Assembly: GCA_028752905.1 (NCBI GenBank)
Contig: JAQNBH010000022.1
Span: forward strand, 434,001 to 498,000
From: Cladorhizidae sp. MBARI D1340-BT2
Taxonomy: Eukaryota; Porifera; Demospongiae; Poecilosclerida; Cladorhizidae
DNA length: 64,000 bases
Direction of reading: 5' to 3'
Part shown: piece after piece, positions 51,601-64,000 of the stretch
Layout of the letters: each line of letters starts with the position of its first letter
How positions within the stretch are numbered: the stretch's first letter is position 1
Program-made: the position numbers and the translations under genes
Notes under the pieces: generated by a model
What the model was told of the DNA's origin: nothing
What the model saw: only the letters and a program-made list of their open reading frames with translations
Databases searched by the model: none

Positions 51601-54600
51601 AAACCTATCTTGTGATTCTATGTATGCAGAATATACGGATGTTTGGTATCAAGAGAGAGAACAGAGAGAGGCCTACCTTTAGAGCTATATATCAAGTCTA
51701 TTCAGTGAAGTGTGGATAATCTACGAAGCTAACATGTTTAGCATCAAGTAAGAGTACAATTCATAACTGCCCTAATTAACAAGACCAAAGTCCCAGATTT
51801 TGTCAACTGATAGAGAAGGCCCTTATCTGCAACATGTCAACAGATTATCAATAAATGTAGTGGTTTTTCACTGGCAGGCCACCACTTTGGCAACTGGAAA
51901 ACGCCAGGAAAGATCGCAAACCTTAACACTTCAAATCACCATAACTTGCTAATACTTAGAGTACTCAAAATTTTGGCACGTACAAAAGACAGATAATCAG
52001 AAGGGCTATCCGTTGATATAACATTTATCTTTTTTGAGTAAAGTGTAGAAAAGTTATGAGCTTTACGGCAAAATAACAAGATTTTTGGGGGGGAAATGAG
52101 AAACATATAGACCAAATTAGGGCAAATATCAATATAGAGAACACATAATGAAACCTATCATTCGAATCATATCAAGTCCATTACAGTGAAGTTTGCAGAA
52201 TATTATGGATGTTTGATATCAACAGAGAGCACAGGGAGAGACCTATCTTAATAGCTATATATACAGTGAAGTGTGGAGAATCTATGAAGCTAACCTGTTT
52301 AGCATCAAGATAGAGAACACATAGAGAAACCTATCTTGTGATTCTATGTATGCAGAATATACGGATGTTTGGTATCAAGAGAGAGAACAGAGAGAGGCCT
52401 ACCTTTAGAGCTATATATCAAGTCTATTCAGTGACGTGTGGAGAATCTATGAAGCTAACATGTTTAGCTCAAGATAGAGAACACTGAGAGATACCTATCT
52501 TGCAAGTCCATTACAGTGAAGTGTGCAGAATATATGGATGTTTGGTATCAAGAGAGAGCACTTAGAGAGTCCTATCTTAATAGCTATACATCAAGTCTAT
52601 TCAGTGAAGTGTGGATAATCTACGAAGCTAACATGTTTAGCATCAAGTAAGAGTACAATTCATAACTGCCCTAATTAACAAGACCAAAGTCCCAGATTTT
52701 GTCAACTGATAGAGAAGGCCCTTATCTGCAACATGTCAACAGATTATCAATAAATGTAGTGGTTTTTCACTGGCAGGCCACCGCTTTGGCAACTGGAAAA
52801 CGCCAGGAAAGATCGCAAACCTTAACACTTCAAATCACCATAACTTGCTAATACTTAGAGTACTCAAAATTTTGGCAGGTACAAAAGACAGATAATTAGA
52901 AGGGCTATCCGGTGATATAAAAATTTCTTTTTTGGGTAAAGTGTAGAAAAGTTATGAGCTTTACGGAAAAATAACAAGATTTTGGGGGGGGAAATGAGAA
53001 ACATATAGACCAAATTAGGGCAAATATCAAGATAGAGAACACATAATGAAACCTATCATTAGAATCATATCAAGTCCATTACAGTGAAGTGTGCAGAATA
53101 TTATGGATGTTTGATATCAACAGAGAGCACAGGGAGAGACCTATCTTAATAGCTATATATCAAGTTTATACAGTGAAGTGTGGAGAATCTATGAAGCTAA
53201 CCTGTTTAGCATCAAGATAGAGAACACATAGAGAAACCTATCTTGTGATTCTATGTATGCAGAATATACGGATGTTTGGTATCAAGAGAGAGAACAGAGA
53301 GAGGCCTACCTTTAGAGCTATATATCAAGTCTATTCAGTGAAGTGTGGAGAATCTATGAAGCTAACATGTTTAGCTCAAGATAGAGAACACTGAGAGATA
53401 CCTATCTTGCAAGTCCATTACAGTGAAGTGTGCAGAATATATGGATGTTTGGTATCAAGAGAGAGCACTTAGAGAGTCCTATCTTAATAGCTATACATCA
53501 AGTCTATTCAGTGAAGTGTGGATAATCTACGAAGCTAACATGTTTAGCATCAAGTAAGAGTACAATTCATAACTGCCCTAATTAACAAGACCAAAGTCCC
53601 AGATTTTGTCAACTGATAGAGAAGGCCCTTATCTGCAACATGTCAACAGATTATCAATAAATATAGTGGTTTTTCACTGGCAGGCCACCGCTTTGGCAAC
53701 TGGAAAACGCCAGGAAAGATCGCAAACCTTAACACTTCAAATCACCATAACTTGCTAATACTTAGAGTACTCAAAATTTTGGCACGTACAAAAGACAGAT
53801 AATTAGAAGGGCTATCCGGTGATATAAAAATTTCTTTTTTGGGTAAAGTGTAGAAAAGTTATGAGCTTTACGGCAAAATAACAAGATTTTGGGGTGGGAA
53901 ATGAGAAACATATAGACCCAATTAGGGCAAATATCAAGAAAGAGAACACATAATGAAACCTATCATTCGAATCATATCAAGTCCATTACAGTGAAGTGTG
54001 CAGAATATTATGGATGTTTGATATCAACAGAGAGCACAGGGAGAGACCTATCTTAATAGCTATATATCAAGTTTATACAGTGAAGTGTGGAGAATCTATG
54101 AAGCTAACCTGTTTAGCATCAAGATAGAGAACACATAGAGAAACCTATCTTGTGATTCTATGTATGCAGAATATACGGATGTTTGGTATCAAGAGAGAGA
54201 ACAGAGAGAGGCCTACCTTTAGAGCTATATATCAAGTCTATTCAGTGAAGTGTGGATAATCTACGAAGCTAACATGTTTAGCATCAAGTAAGAGTACAAT
54301 TCATAACTGCCCTAATTAACAAGACCAAAGTCCCAGATTTTGTCAACTGATAGAGAAGGCCCTTATCTGCAACATGTCAACAGATTATCAATAAATGTAG
54401 TGGTTTTTCACTGGCAGGCCACCACTTTGGCAACTGGAAAACGCCAGGAAAGATCGCAAACCTTAACACTTCAAATCACCATAACTTGCTAATACTTAGA
54501 GTACTCAAAATTTTGGCACGTACAAAAGACAGATAATCAGAAGGGCTATCCGTTGATATAACATTTATCTTTTTTGAGTAAAGTGTAGAAAAGTTATGAG

Positions 54601-56229
54601 CTTTACGGCAAAATAACAAGATTTTTGGGGGGGAAATGAGAAACATATAGACCAAATTAGGGCAAATATCAATATAGAGAACACATAATGAAACCTATCA
54701 TTCGAATCATATCAAGTCCATTACAGTGAAGTTTGCAGAATATTATGGATGTTTGATATCAACAGAGAGCACAGGGAGAGACCTATCTTAATAGCTATAT
54801 ATACAGTGAAGTGTGGAGAATCTATGAAGCTAACCTGTTTAGCATCAAGATAGAGAACACATAGAGAAACCTATCTTGTGATTCTATGTATGCAGAATAT
54901 ACGGATGTTTGGTATCAAGAGAGAGAACAGAGAGAGGCCTACCTTTAGAGCTATATATCAAGTCTATTCAGTGACGTGTGGAGAATCTATGAAGCTAACA
55001 TGTTTAGCTCAAGATAGAGAACACTGAGAGATACCTATCTTGCAAGTCCATTACAGTGAAGTGTGCAGAATATATGGATGTTTGGTATCAAGAGAGAGCA
55101 CTTAGAGAGTCCTATCTTAATAGCTATACATCAAGTCTATTCAGTGAAGTGTGGATAATCTACGAAGCTAACATGTTTAGCATCAAGTAAGAGTACAATT
55201 CATAACTGCCCTAATTAACAAGACCAAAGTCCCAGATTTTGTCAACTGATAGAGAAGGCCCTTATCTGCAACATGTCAACAGATTATCAATAAATGTAGT
55301 GGTTTTTCACTGGCAGGCCACCGCTTTGGCAACTGGAAAACGCCAGGAAAGATCGCAAACCTTAACACTTCAAATCACCATAACTTGCTAATACTTAGAG
55401 TACTCAAAATTTTGGCAGGTACAAAAGACAGATAATTAGAAGGGCTATCCGGTGATATAAAAATTTCTTTTTTGGGTAAAGTGTAGAAAAGTTATGAGCT
55501 TTACGGAAAAATAACAAGATTTTGGGGGGGGAAATGAGAAACATATAGACCAAATTAGGGCAAATATCAAGATAGAGAACACATAATGAAACCTATCATT
55601 AGAATCATATCAAGTCCATTACAGTGAAGTGTGCAGAATATTATGGATGTTTGATATCAACAGAGAGCACAGGGAGAGACCTATCTTAATAGCTATATAT
55701 CAAGTTTATACAGTGAAGTGTGGAGAATCTATGAAGCTAACCTGTTTAGCATCAAGATAGAGAACACATAGAGAAACCTATCTTGTGATTCTATGTATGC
55801 AGAATATACGGATGTTTGGTATCAAGAGAGAGAACAGAGAGAGGCCTACCTTTAGAGCTATATATCAAGTCTATTCAGTGAAGTGTGGAGAATCTATGAA
55901 GCTAACATGTTTAGCTCAAGATAGAGAACACTGAGAGATACCTATCTTGCAAGTCCATTACAGTGAAGTGTGCAGAATATATGGATGTTTGGTATCAAGA
56001 GAGAGCACTTAGAGAGTCCTATCTTAATAGCTATACATCAAGTCTATTCAGTGAAGTGTGGATAATCTACGAAGCTAACATGTTTAGCATCAAGTAAGAG
56101 TACAATTCATAACTGCCCTAATTAACAAGACCAAAGTCCCAGATTTTGTCAACTGATAGAGAAGGCCCTTATCTGCAACATGTCAACAGATTATCAATAA
56201 ATATAGTGGTTTTTCACTGGCAGGCCACC
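48610..56229 (-). repeat. HOR: 2540 bp trimer (734 + 899 + 907 bp) in three copies
   Basis: Unit starts 48610/49344/50243, 51150/51884/52783 and 53690/54424/55323 repeat at exactly 2540 bp. In each trimer the first unit is the short 734 bp form with TTTTGGGGTGGGAAATG. The second has ACCACTTTGG at its start, CCGTTGATATAACATTT, AAGTTTGCAG and a 9 bp deletion (ATATATACAGTG). The third has GGCAGGTACAAAAG, TTTACGGAAAAATAAC and ATTAGAATC. The only difference I noted between copies is CAAGAAAGAG for CAAGATAGAG near 53937. This is the most recently homogenised block in the window. Confidence 0.9.
49714..49722 (-). repeat. 9 bp deletion marker in the 899 bp units
   Basis: Full units read AGCTATATATCAAGTTTATACAG here; this one reads AGCTATATATACAG. 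The lost 9 bp lie between two TATA copies, so slippage explains it. The same deletion is at about 52254 and 54794, each 2540 bp further on, because it was copied with the trimer. Confidence 0.8.
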
Positions 56230-59200
56230 GCTTTGGCAACTGGAAAACGCCAGGAAAGATCGCAAACCTTAACACTTCAAATCACCATAACTTGCTAATA
56301 CTTAGAGTACTCAAAATTTTGGCACGTACAAAAGACAGATAATCAGAAGGGCTATCCGTTGATATAAAATTTATCTTTTTTGAGTAAAGTGTAGAAAAGT
56401 TATGAGCTTTACGGCAAAATAACAAGATTTTTTGGGGGGAAATGAGAAACATATAGTCCAAATTAGGGCAAATATCAATATAGAGAACACATAATGAAAC
56501 CTATCATTCGAATCATATCAAGTCCATTACAGTGAAGTGTGCAGAATATTATGGATGTTTGATATCAACAGAGAGCACAGGGAGAGACCTATCTTAATAG
56601 CTATATATCAAGTTTATACAGTGAAGTGTAGAGAATCTATGAAGCTAACCTGTTTAGCATCAAGATAGAGAACACATAGAGAAACCTATCTTGTGATTCT
56701 ATGTATGCAGAATATACGGATGTTTGGTATCAAGAGAGAGAACAGAGAGAGACCTACCTTTAGAGCTATATATCAAGTCTATTCAGTGACGTGTGGAGAA
56801 TCTATGAAGCTAACATGTTTAGCTCAAGATAGAGAACACTGAGAGATACCTATCTTGCAAGTCCATTACAGTGAAGTGTGCAGAATATATGGATGTTTGG
56901 TATCAAGAGACAGCACTTAGAGAGTCCTATCTTAATAGCTATACATCAAGTCTATTCAGTGAAGTGTGGATAATCTACGAAGCTAACATGTTTAGCATCA
57001 AGTAAGAGTACAATTCATAACTGCCCTAATTAACAAGACCAAAGTCCCAGATTTTGTCAACTGATAGAGAAGGCCCTTATCTGCAACATGTCAACAGATT
57101 ATCAATAAATGTAGTGGTTTTTCACTGGCAGGCCACCGCTTTGGCAACTGGAAAACGCCAGGAAAGATCGCAAACCTTAACACTTCAAATCACCATAACT
57201 TGCTAATACTTAGAGTACTCAAAATTTTGGCACGTACAAAAGACAGAAATTAGAAGGGCTATCCGGTGATATAAAAATTTCTTTTTTGGGTAAAGTGTAG
57301 AAAAGTTATGAGCTTTACGGCAAAATAACAAGATTTTGGGGGGGAAAATGAGAAACATATAGACCCAATTAGGGCAAATATCAAGATAGAGAACACATAA
57401 TGAAACCTATCATTCGAATCATATCAAGTCCATTACAGTGAAGTTTGCAGAATATTATGGATGTTTGATATCAACAGAGAGCACAGGGAGAGACCTATCT
57501 TAATAGCTATATATCAAGTTTATACAGTGAAGTGTGGAGAATCTATGAAGCTAACCTGTTTAGCATCAAGATAGAGAACACATAGAGAAACCTATCTTGT
57601 GATTCTATGTATGCAGAATATACGGATGTTTGGTATCAAGAGAGAGAACAGAGAGAGGCCTACCTTTAGAGCTATATATCAAGTCTATTCAGTGATGTGT
57701 GGAGAATCTATGAAGCTAACATGTTTAGCTCAAGATAGAGAACACTGAGAGATACCTATCTTGCAAGTCCATTACAGTGAAGTGTGCAGAATATATGGAT
57801 GTTTGGTATCAAGAGAGAGCACTTAGAGAGTCCTATCTTAATAGCTATACATCAAGTCTATTCAGTGAAGTGTGGATAATCTACGAAGCTAACATGTTTA
57901 GCATCAAGTAAGAGTACAATTCATAACTGCCCTAATTAACAAGACCAAAGTCCCAGATTTTGTCAACTGATAGAGAAGGCCCTTATCTGCAACATGTCAA
58001 CAGATTATCAATAAATGTAGTGGTTTTTCACTGGCAGGCCACCGCTTTGGCAACTGGAAAACGCCAGGAAAGATCGCAAACCTTAACACTTCAATTCACC
58101 ATAACTTGCTAATACTTAGAGTACTCAAAATTTTGGCACGTACAAAAGACAGATAATTAGAAGGGCTATCCGGAGATATAAAAATTTCTTTTTTGGGTAA
58201 AGTGTAGAAAAGTTATGAGCTTTACGGCAAAATAACAAGATTTTTGGGGGGGAAATGAGAAACATATAGACCAAATTAGGGCAAATATCAAGATAGAGAA
58301 CACATAATGAAACCTATCATTAGAATCATATCAAGTCCATTACAGTGAAGTGTGCAGAATATTATGGATGTTTGATATCAACAGAGAGCACAGGGAGAGA
58401 CCTATCTTAATAGCTATATATCAAGTTTATACAGTGAAGTGTGGAGAATCTATGAAGCTAACCTGTTTAGCATCAAGATAGAGAACACATAGAGAAACCT
58501 ATCTTGTGATTCTATGTATGCAGAATATACGGATGTTTGGTATCAAGAGAGAGAACAGAGAGAGGCCTACCTTTAGAGCTATATATCAAGTCTATTCAGT
58601 GAAGTGTGGAGAATCTATGAAGCTAACATGTTTAGCTCAAGATAGAGAACACTGAGAGATACCTATCTTGCAAGTCCATTACAGTGAAGTGTGCAGAATA
58701 TATGGATGTTTGGTATCAAGAGAGAGCACTTAGAGAGTCCTATCTTAATAGCTATACATCAAGTCTATTCAGTGAAGTGTGGATAATCTACGAAGCTAAC
58801 ATGTTTAGCATCAAGTAAGAGTACAATTCATAACTGCCCTAATTAACAAGACCAAAGTCCCAGATTTTGTCAACTGATAGAGAAGGCCCTTATCTGCAAC
58901 ATGTCAACAGATTATCAATAAATATAGTGGTTTTTCACTGGCAGGCCACCGCTTTGGCAACTGGAAAACGCCAGGAAAGATCGCAAACCTTAACACTTCA
59001 AATCACCATAACTTGCTAATACTTAGAGTACTCAAAATTTTGGCACGTACAAAAGACAGATAATCAGAAGGGCTATCCGATGATATAAAATTTATCTTTT
59101 TTGAGTAAAGTGTAGAAAAGTTATGAGCTTTACGGCAAAATAACAAGATTTTTTGGGGGGAAATGAGAAACATATAGTCCAAATTAGGGCAAATATCAAT

Positions 59201-62200
59201 ATAGAGAACACATAATGAAACCTATCATTCGAATCATATCAAGTCCATTACAGTGAAGTGTGCAGAATATTATGGATGTTTGATATCAACAGAGAGCACA
59301 GGGAGAGACCTATCTTAATAGCTATATATCAAGTTTATACAGTGAAGTGTAGAGAATCTATGAAGCTAACCTGTTTAGCATCAAGATAGAGAACACATAG
59401 AGAAACCTATCTTGTGATTCTATGTATGCAGAATATACGGATGTTTGGTATCAAGAGAGAGAACAGAGAGAGACCTACCTTTAGAGCTATATATCAAGTC
59501 TATTCAGTGACGTGTGGAGAATCTATGAAGCTAACATGTTTAGCTCAAGATAGAGAACACTGAGAGATACCTATCTTGCAAGTCCATTACAGTGAAGTGT
59601 GCAGAATATATGGATGTTTGGTATCAAGAGAGAGCACTTAGAGAGTCCTATCTTAATAGCTATACATCAAGTCTATTCAGTGAAGTGTGGATAATCTACG
59701 AAGCTAACATGTTTAGCATCAAGTAAGAGTACAATTCATAACTGCCCTAATTAACAAGACCAAAGTCCCAGATTTTGTCAACTGATAGAGAAGGCCCTTA
59801 TCTGCAACATGTCAACAGATTATCAATAAATGTAGTGGTTTTTCACTGGCAGGCCACCGCTTTGGCAACTGGAAAACGCCAGGAAAGATCGCAAACCTTA
59901 ACACTTCAATTCACCATAACTTGCTAATACTTAGAGTACTCAAAATTTTGGCACGTACAAAAGACAGATAATTAGAAGGGCTATCCGGAGATATAAAAAT
60001 TTCTTTTTTGGGTAAAGTGTAGAAAAGTTATGAGCTTTACGGCAAAATAACAAGATTTTTGGGGGGGAAATGAGAAACATATAGACCAAATTAGGGCAAA
60101 TATCAAGATAGAGAACACATAATGAAACCTATCATTAGAATCATATCAAGTCCATTACAGTGAAGTGTGCAGAATATTATGGATGTTTGATATCAACAGA
60201 GAGCACAGGGAGAGACCTATCTTAATAGCTATATATCAAGTTTATACAGTGAAGTGTGGAGAATCTATGAAGCTAACCTGTTTAGCATCAAGATAGAGAA
60301 CACATAGAGAAACCTATCTTGTGATTCTATGTATGCAGAATATACGGATGTTTGGTATCAAGAGAGAGAACAGAGAGAGGCCTACCTTTAGAGCTATATA
60401 TCAAGTCTATTCAGTGAAGTGTGGAGAATCTATGAAGCTAACATGTTTAGCTCAAGATAGAGAACACTGAGAGATACCTATCTTGCAAGTCCATTACAGT
60501 GAAGTGTGCAGAATATATGGATGTTTGGTATCAAGAGAGAGCACTTAGAGAGTCCTATCTTAATAGCTATACATCAAGTCTATTCAGTGAAGTGTGGATA
60601 ATCTACGAAGCTAACATGTTTAGCATCAAGTAAGAGTACAATTCATAACTGCCCTAATTAACAAGACCAAAGTCCCAGATTTTGTCAACTGATAGAGAAG
60701 GCCCTTATCTGCAACATGTCAACAGATTATCAATAAATATAGTGGTTTTTCACTGGCAGGCCACCGCTTTGGCAACTGGAAAACGCCAGGAAAGATCGCA
60801 AACCTTAACACTTCAAATCACCATAACTTGCTAATACTTAGAGTACTCAAAATTTTGGCACGTACAAAAGACAGATAATCAGAAGGGCTATCCGATGATA
60901 TAAAATTTATCTTTTTTGAGTAAAGTGTAGAAAAGTTATGAGCTTTACGGCAAAATAACAAGATTTTTTGGGGGGAAATGAGAAACATATAGTCCAAATT
61001 AGGGCAAATATCAATATAGAGAACACATAATGAAACCTATCATTCGAATCATATCAAGTCCATTACAGTGAAGTGTGCAGAATATTATGGATGTTTGATA
61101 TCAACAGAGAGCACAGGGAGAGACCTATCTTAATAGCTATATATCAAGTTTATACAGTGAAGTGTAGAGAATCTATGAAGCTAACCTGTTTAGCATCAAG
61201 ATAGAGAACACATAGAGAAACCTATCTTGTGATTCTATGTATGCAGAATATACGGATGTTTGGTATCAAGAGAGAGAACAGAGAGAGACCTACCTTTAGA
61301 GCTATATATCAAGTCTATTCAGTGACGTGTGGAGAATCTATGAAGCTAACATGTTTAGCTCAAGATAGAGAACACTGAGAGATACCTATCTTGCAAGTCC
61401 ATTACAGTGAAGTGTGCAGAATATATGGATGTTTGGTATCAAGAGAGAGCACTTAGAGAGTCCTATCTTAATAGCTATACATCAAGTCTATTCAGTGAAG
61501 TGTGGATAATCTACGAAGCTAACATGTTTAGCATCAAGTAAGAGTACAATTCATAACTGCCCTAATTAACAAGACCAAAGTCCCAGATTTTGTCAACTGA
61601 TAGAGAAGGCCCTTATCTGCAACATGTCAACAGATTATCAATAAATGTAGTGGTTTTTCACTGGCAGGCCACCGCTTTGGCAACTGGAAAACGCCAGGAA
61701 AGATCGCAAACCTTAACACTTCAAATCACCATAACTTGCTAATACTTAGAGTACTCAAAATTTTGGCACGTACAAAAGACAGAAATTAGAAGGGCTATCC
61801 GGTGATATAAAAATTTCTTTTTTGGGTAAAGTGTAGAAAAGTTATGAGCTTTACGGCAAAATAACAAGATTTTGGGGGGGAAAATGAGAAACATATAGAC
61901 CCAATTAGGGCAAATATCAAGATAGAGAACACATAATGAAACCTATCATTCGAATCATATCAAGTCCATTACAGTGAAGTTTGCAGAATATTATGGATGT
62001 TTGATATCAACAGAGAGCACAGGGAGAGACCTATCTTAATAGCTATATATCAAGTTTATACAGTGAAGTGTGGAGAATCTATGAAGCTAACCTGTTTAGC
62101 ATCAAGATAGAGAACACATAGAGAAACCTATCTTGTGATTCTATGTATGCAGAATATACGGATGTTTGGTATCAAGAGAGAGAACAGAGAGAGGCCTACC

Positions 62201-63486
62201 TTTAGAGCTATATATCAAGTCTATTCAGTGACGTGTGGAGAATCTATGAAGCTAACATGTTTAGCTCAAGATAGAGAACACTGAGAGATACCTATCTTGC
62301 AAGTCCATTACAGTGAAGTGTGCAGAATATATGGATGTTTGGTATCAAGAGAGAGCACTTAGAGAGTCCTATCTTAATAGCTATACATCAAGTCTATTCA
62401 GTGAAGTGTGGATAATCTACGAAGCTAACATGTTTAGCATCAAGTAAGAGTACAATTCATAACTGCCCTAATTAACAAGACCAAAGTCCCAGATTTTGTC
62501 AACTGATAGAGAAGGCCCTTATCTGCAACATGTCAACAGATTATCAATAAATGTAGTGGTTTTTCACTGGCAGGCCACCGCTTTGGCAACTGGAAAACGC
62601 CAGGAAAGATCGCAAACCTTAACACTTCAATTCACCATAACTTGCTAATACTTAGAGTACTCAAAATTTTGGCACGTACAAAAGACAGATAATTAGAAGG
62701 GCTATCCGGAGATATAAAAATTTCTTTTTTGGGTAAAGTGTAGAAAAGTTATGAGCTTTACGGCAAAATAACAAGATTTTTGGGGGGGAAATGAGAAACA
62801 TATAGACCAAATTAGGGCAAATATCAAGATAGAGAACACATAATGAAACCTATCATTAGAATCATATCAAGTCCATTACAGTGAAGTGTGCAGAATATTA
62901 TGGATGTTTGATATCAACAGAGAGCACAGGGAGAGACCTATCTTAATAGCTATATATCAAGTTTATACAGTGAAGTGTGGAGAATCTATGAAGCTAACCT
63001 GTTTAGCATCAAGATAGAGAACACATAGAGAAACCTATCTTGTGATTCTATGTATGCAGAATATACGGATGTTTGGTATCAAGAGAGAGAACAGAGAGAG
63101 GCCTACCTTTAGAGCTATATATCAAGTCTATTCAGTGAAGTGTGGAGAATCTATGAAGCTAACATGTTTAGCTCAAGATAGAGAACACTGAGAGATACCT
63201 ATCTTGCAAGTCCATTACAGTGAAGTGTGCAGAATATATGGATGTTTGGTATCAAGAGAGAGCACTTAGAGAGTCCTATCTTAATAGCTATACATCAAGT
63301 CTATTCAGTGAAGTGTGGATAATCTACGAAGCTAACATGTTTAGCATCAAGTAAGAGTACAATTCATAACTGCCCTAATTAACAAGACCAAAGTCCCAGA
63401 TTTTGTCAACTGATAGAGAAGGCCCTTATCTGCAACATGTCAACAGATTATCAATAAATGTAGTGGTTTTTCACTGGCAGGCCACC
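56230..63486 (-). repeat. HOR zone: three unit types in order A B C A C A B C
   Basis: Type A (56230, 58951, 60766) has GATAATCAGAAGG, TATAGTCC, AAGTGTAGAG and GAGAGACCTACC. Type B (57138, 61674) has GACAGAAATTAGAAGG and AAGTTTGCAG. Type C (58044, 59859, 62580) has TTCAATTCACC, CCGGAGATAT and ATTAGAATC. The order A-B-C-A-C-A-B-C is a trimer with B missing from the middle copy, so dimers and trimers interconvert. The partial unit from 63487 to the window end resembles type A (GATAATCAGAAGG) but reads TATTCGTTGATAT and TATAGACC. Confidence 0.85.
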
Positions 63487-64000
63487 GCTTTGGCAACTGG
63501 AAAACGCCAGGAAAGATCGCAAACCTTAACACTTCAAATCACCATAACTTGCTAATACTTAGAGTACTCAAAATTTTGGCACGTACAAAAGACAGATAAT
63601 CAGAAGGGCTATTCGTTGATATAAAATTTATCTTTTTTGAGTAAAGTGTAGAAAAGTTATGAGCTTTACGGCAAAATAACAAGATTTTTGGGGGGGAAAT
63701 GAGAAACATATAGACCAAATTAGGGCAAATATCAATATAGAGAACACATAATGAAACCTATCATTCGAATCATATCAAGTCCATTACAGTGAAGTGTGCA
63801 GAATATTATGGATGTTTGATATCAACAGAGAGCACAGGGAGAGACCTATCTTAATAGCTATATATCAAGTTTATACAGTGAAGTGTGGAGAATCTATGAA
63901 GCTAACCTGTTTAGCATCAAGATAGAGAACACATAGAGAAACCTATCTTGTGATTCTATGTATGCAGAATATACGGATGTTTGGTATCAAGAGAGAGAAC

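Larger units (their letters stand above)
46062..64000 (-). repeat. Right arm of satellite array, about 20 inverted monomers
   Basis: The same monomer family continues in reverse complement to the window end. Using GCTTTGGCAACTGG (or ACTTTGGCAACTGG) as marker, units begin in plus coordinates at 46062, 46969, 47876, 48610, 49344, 50243, 51150, 51884, 52783, 53690, 54424, 55323, 56230, 57138, 58044, 58951, 59859, 60766, 61674, 62580 and 63487. Most are 906-908 bp, some are 899 bp (9 bp deletion), and four are 734 bp (one subrepeat pair missing). Many units share variants rare or absent on the left, such as AAATTTCTTTTTTGGG in the A/T-rich part of the core and TTAACACTTCAA in the conserved half. 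The arm is therefore a distinct subfamily. Confidence 0.98.

Noticed and set aside
46062..64000. Right arm as an exact inverted copy of the left arm
   Set aside because: Diagnostic bases differ throughout and the HOR structures differ (2540 bp trimer on the right, 1816 and 3630 bp blocks on the left).
1..64000. tRNA, rRNA, telomere repeats or a prokaryotic insertion sequence
   Set aside because: No cloverleaf, rRNA-like segment, short telomere-type repeat run or transposase frame of suitable length was seen.

Overview
The window is almost entirely satellite DNA from a eukaryote, probably an animal. About 70 tandem copies of an AT-rich monomer of 906-908 bp fill it from end to end. I see no intact protein-coding gene, tRNA, rRNA or CRISPR array. 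The species cannot be named from the sequence. Tandem kilobase-scale monomers, higher-order repeats (HORs) and a TTAA-flanked piggyBac-type insertion all point to eukaryotic constitutive heterochromatin rather than a prokaryotic or organelle genome.

Layout. Positions 1-46061 (left arm) hold about 50 monomers in one orientation. At 46061/46062 the array flips abruptly, and 46062-64000 (right arm) hold about 20 monomers in the opposite orientation. Each monomer has two parts. The first is a cluster of 70-97 bp subrepeats of two alternating kinds (called alpha and beta here), which together make a repeat of about 173 bp. The second is a core of about 370 bp that is not internally repeated. The core carries a C/T/A homopolymer-rich variable half and a more conserved half.

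Monomers fall into recognisable variants that are themselves tandemly duplicated. There is a 1816 bp dimer at 9079-12710, a 3630 bp tetramer at 19053-26312, a 1814 bp dimer copy at 26313-28126, dimers of about 1815 bp near 35387-38108 and 39923-43480, a 2540 bp trimer in three copies at 48610-56229, and a mixed dimer/trimer zone at 56230-63486. Some units lack exactly one alpha+beta pair (about 173 bp). This is best explained by unequal exchange between subrepeats.

The one foreign piece is an 894 bp piggyBac-type non-autonomous transposon at 16274-17167. It has 14 bp terminal inverted repeats and TTAA on both sides, and it interrupts a single monomer. It carries a broken N-terminal fragment of a transposase-like reading frame and no catalytic domain. 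No other monomer in the window contains it, so that unit was not amplified after the insertion.

How the parts work together: the sequence shows a locus shaped by repeated local duplication, conversion and unequal crossover, with one large inversion and one transposon hit. A centromeric or pericentromeric location is plausible but unproven.
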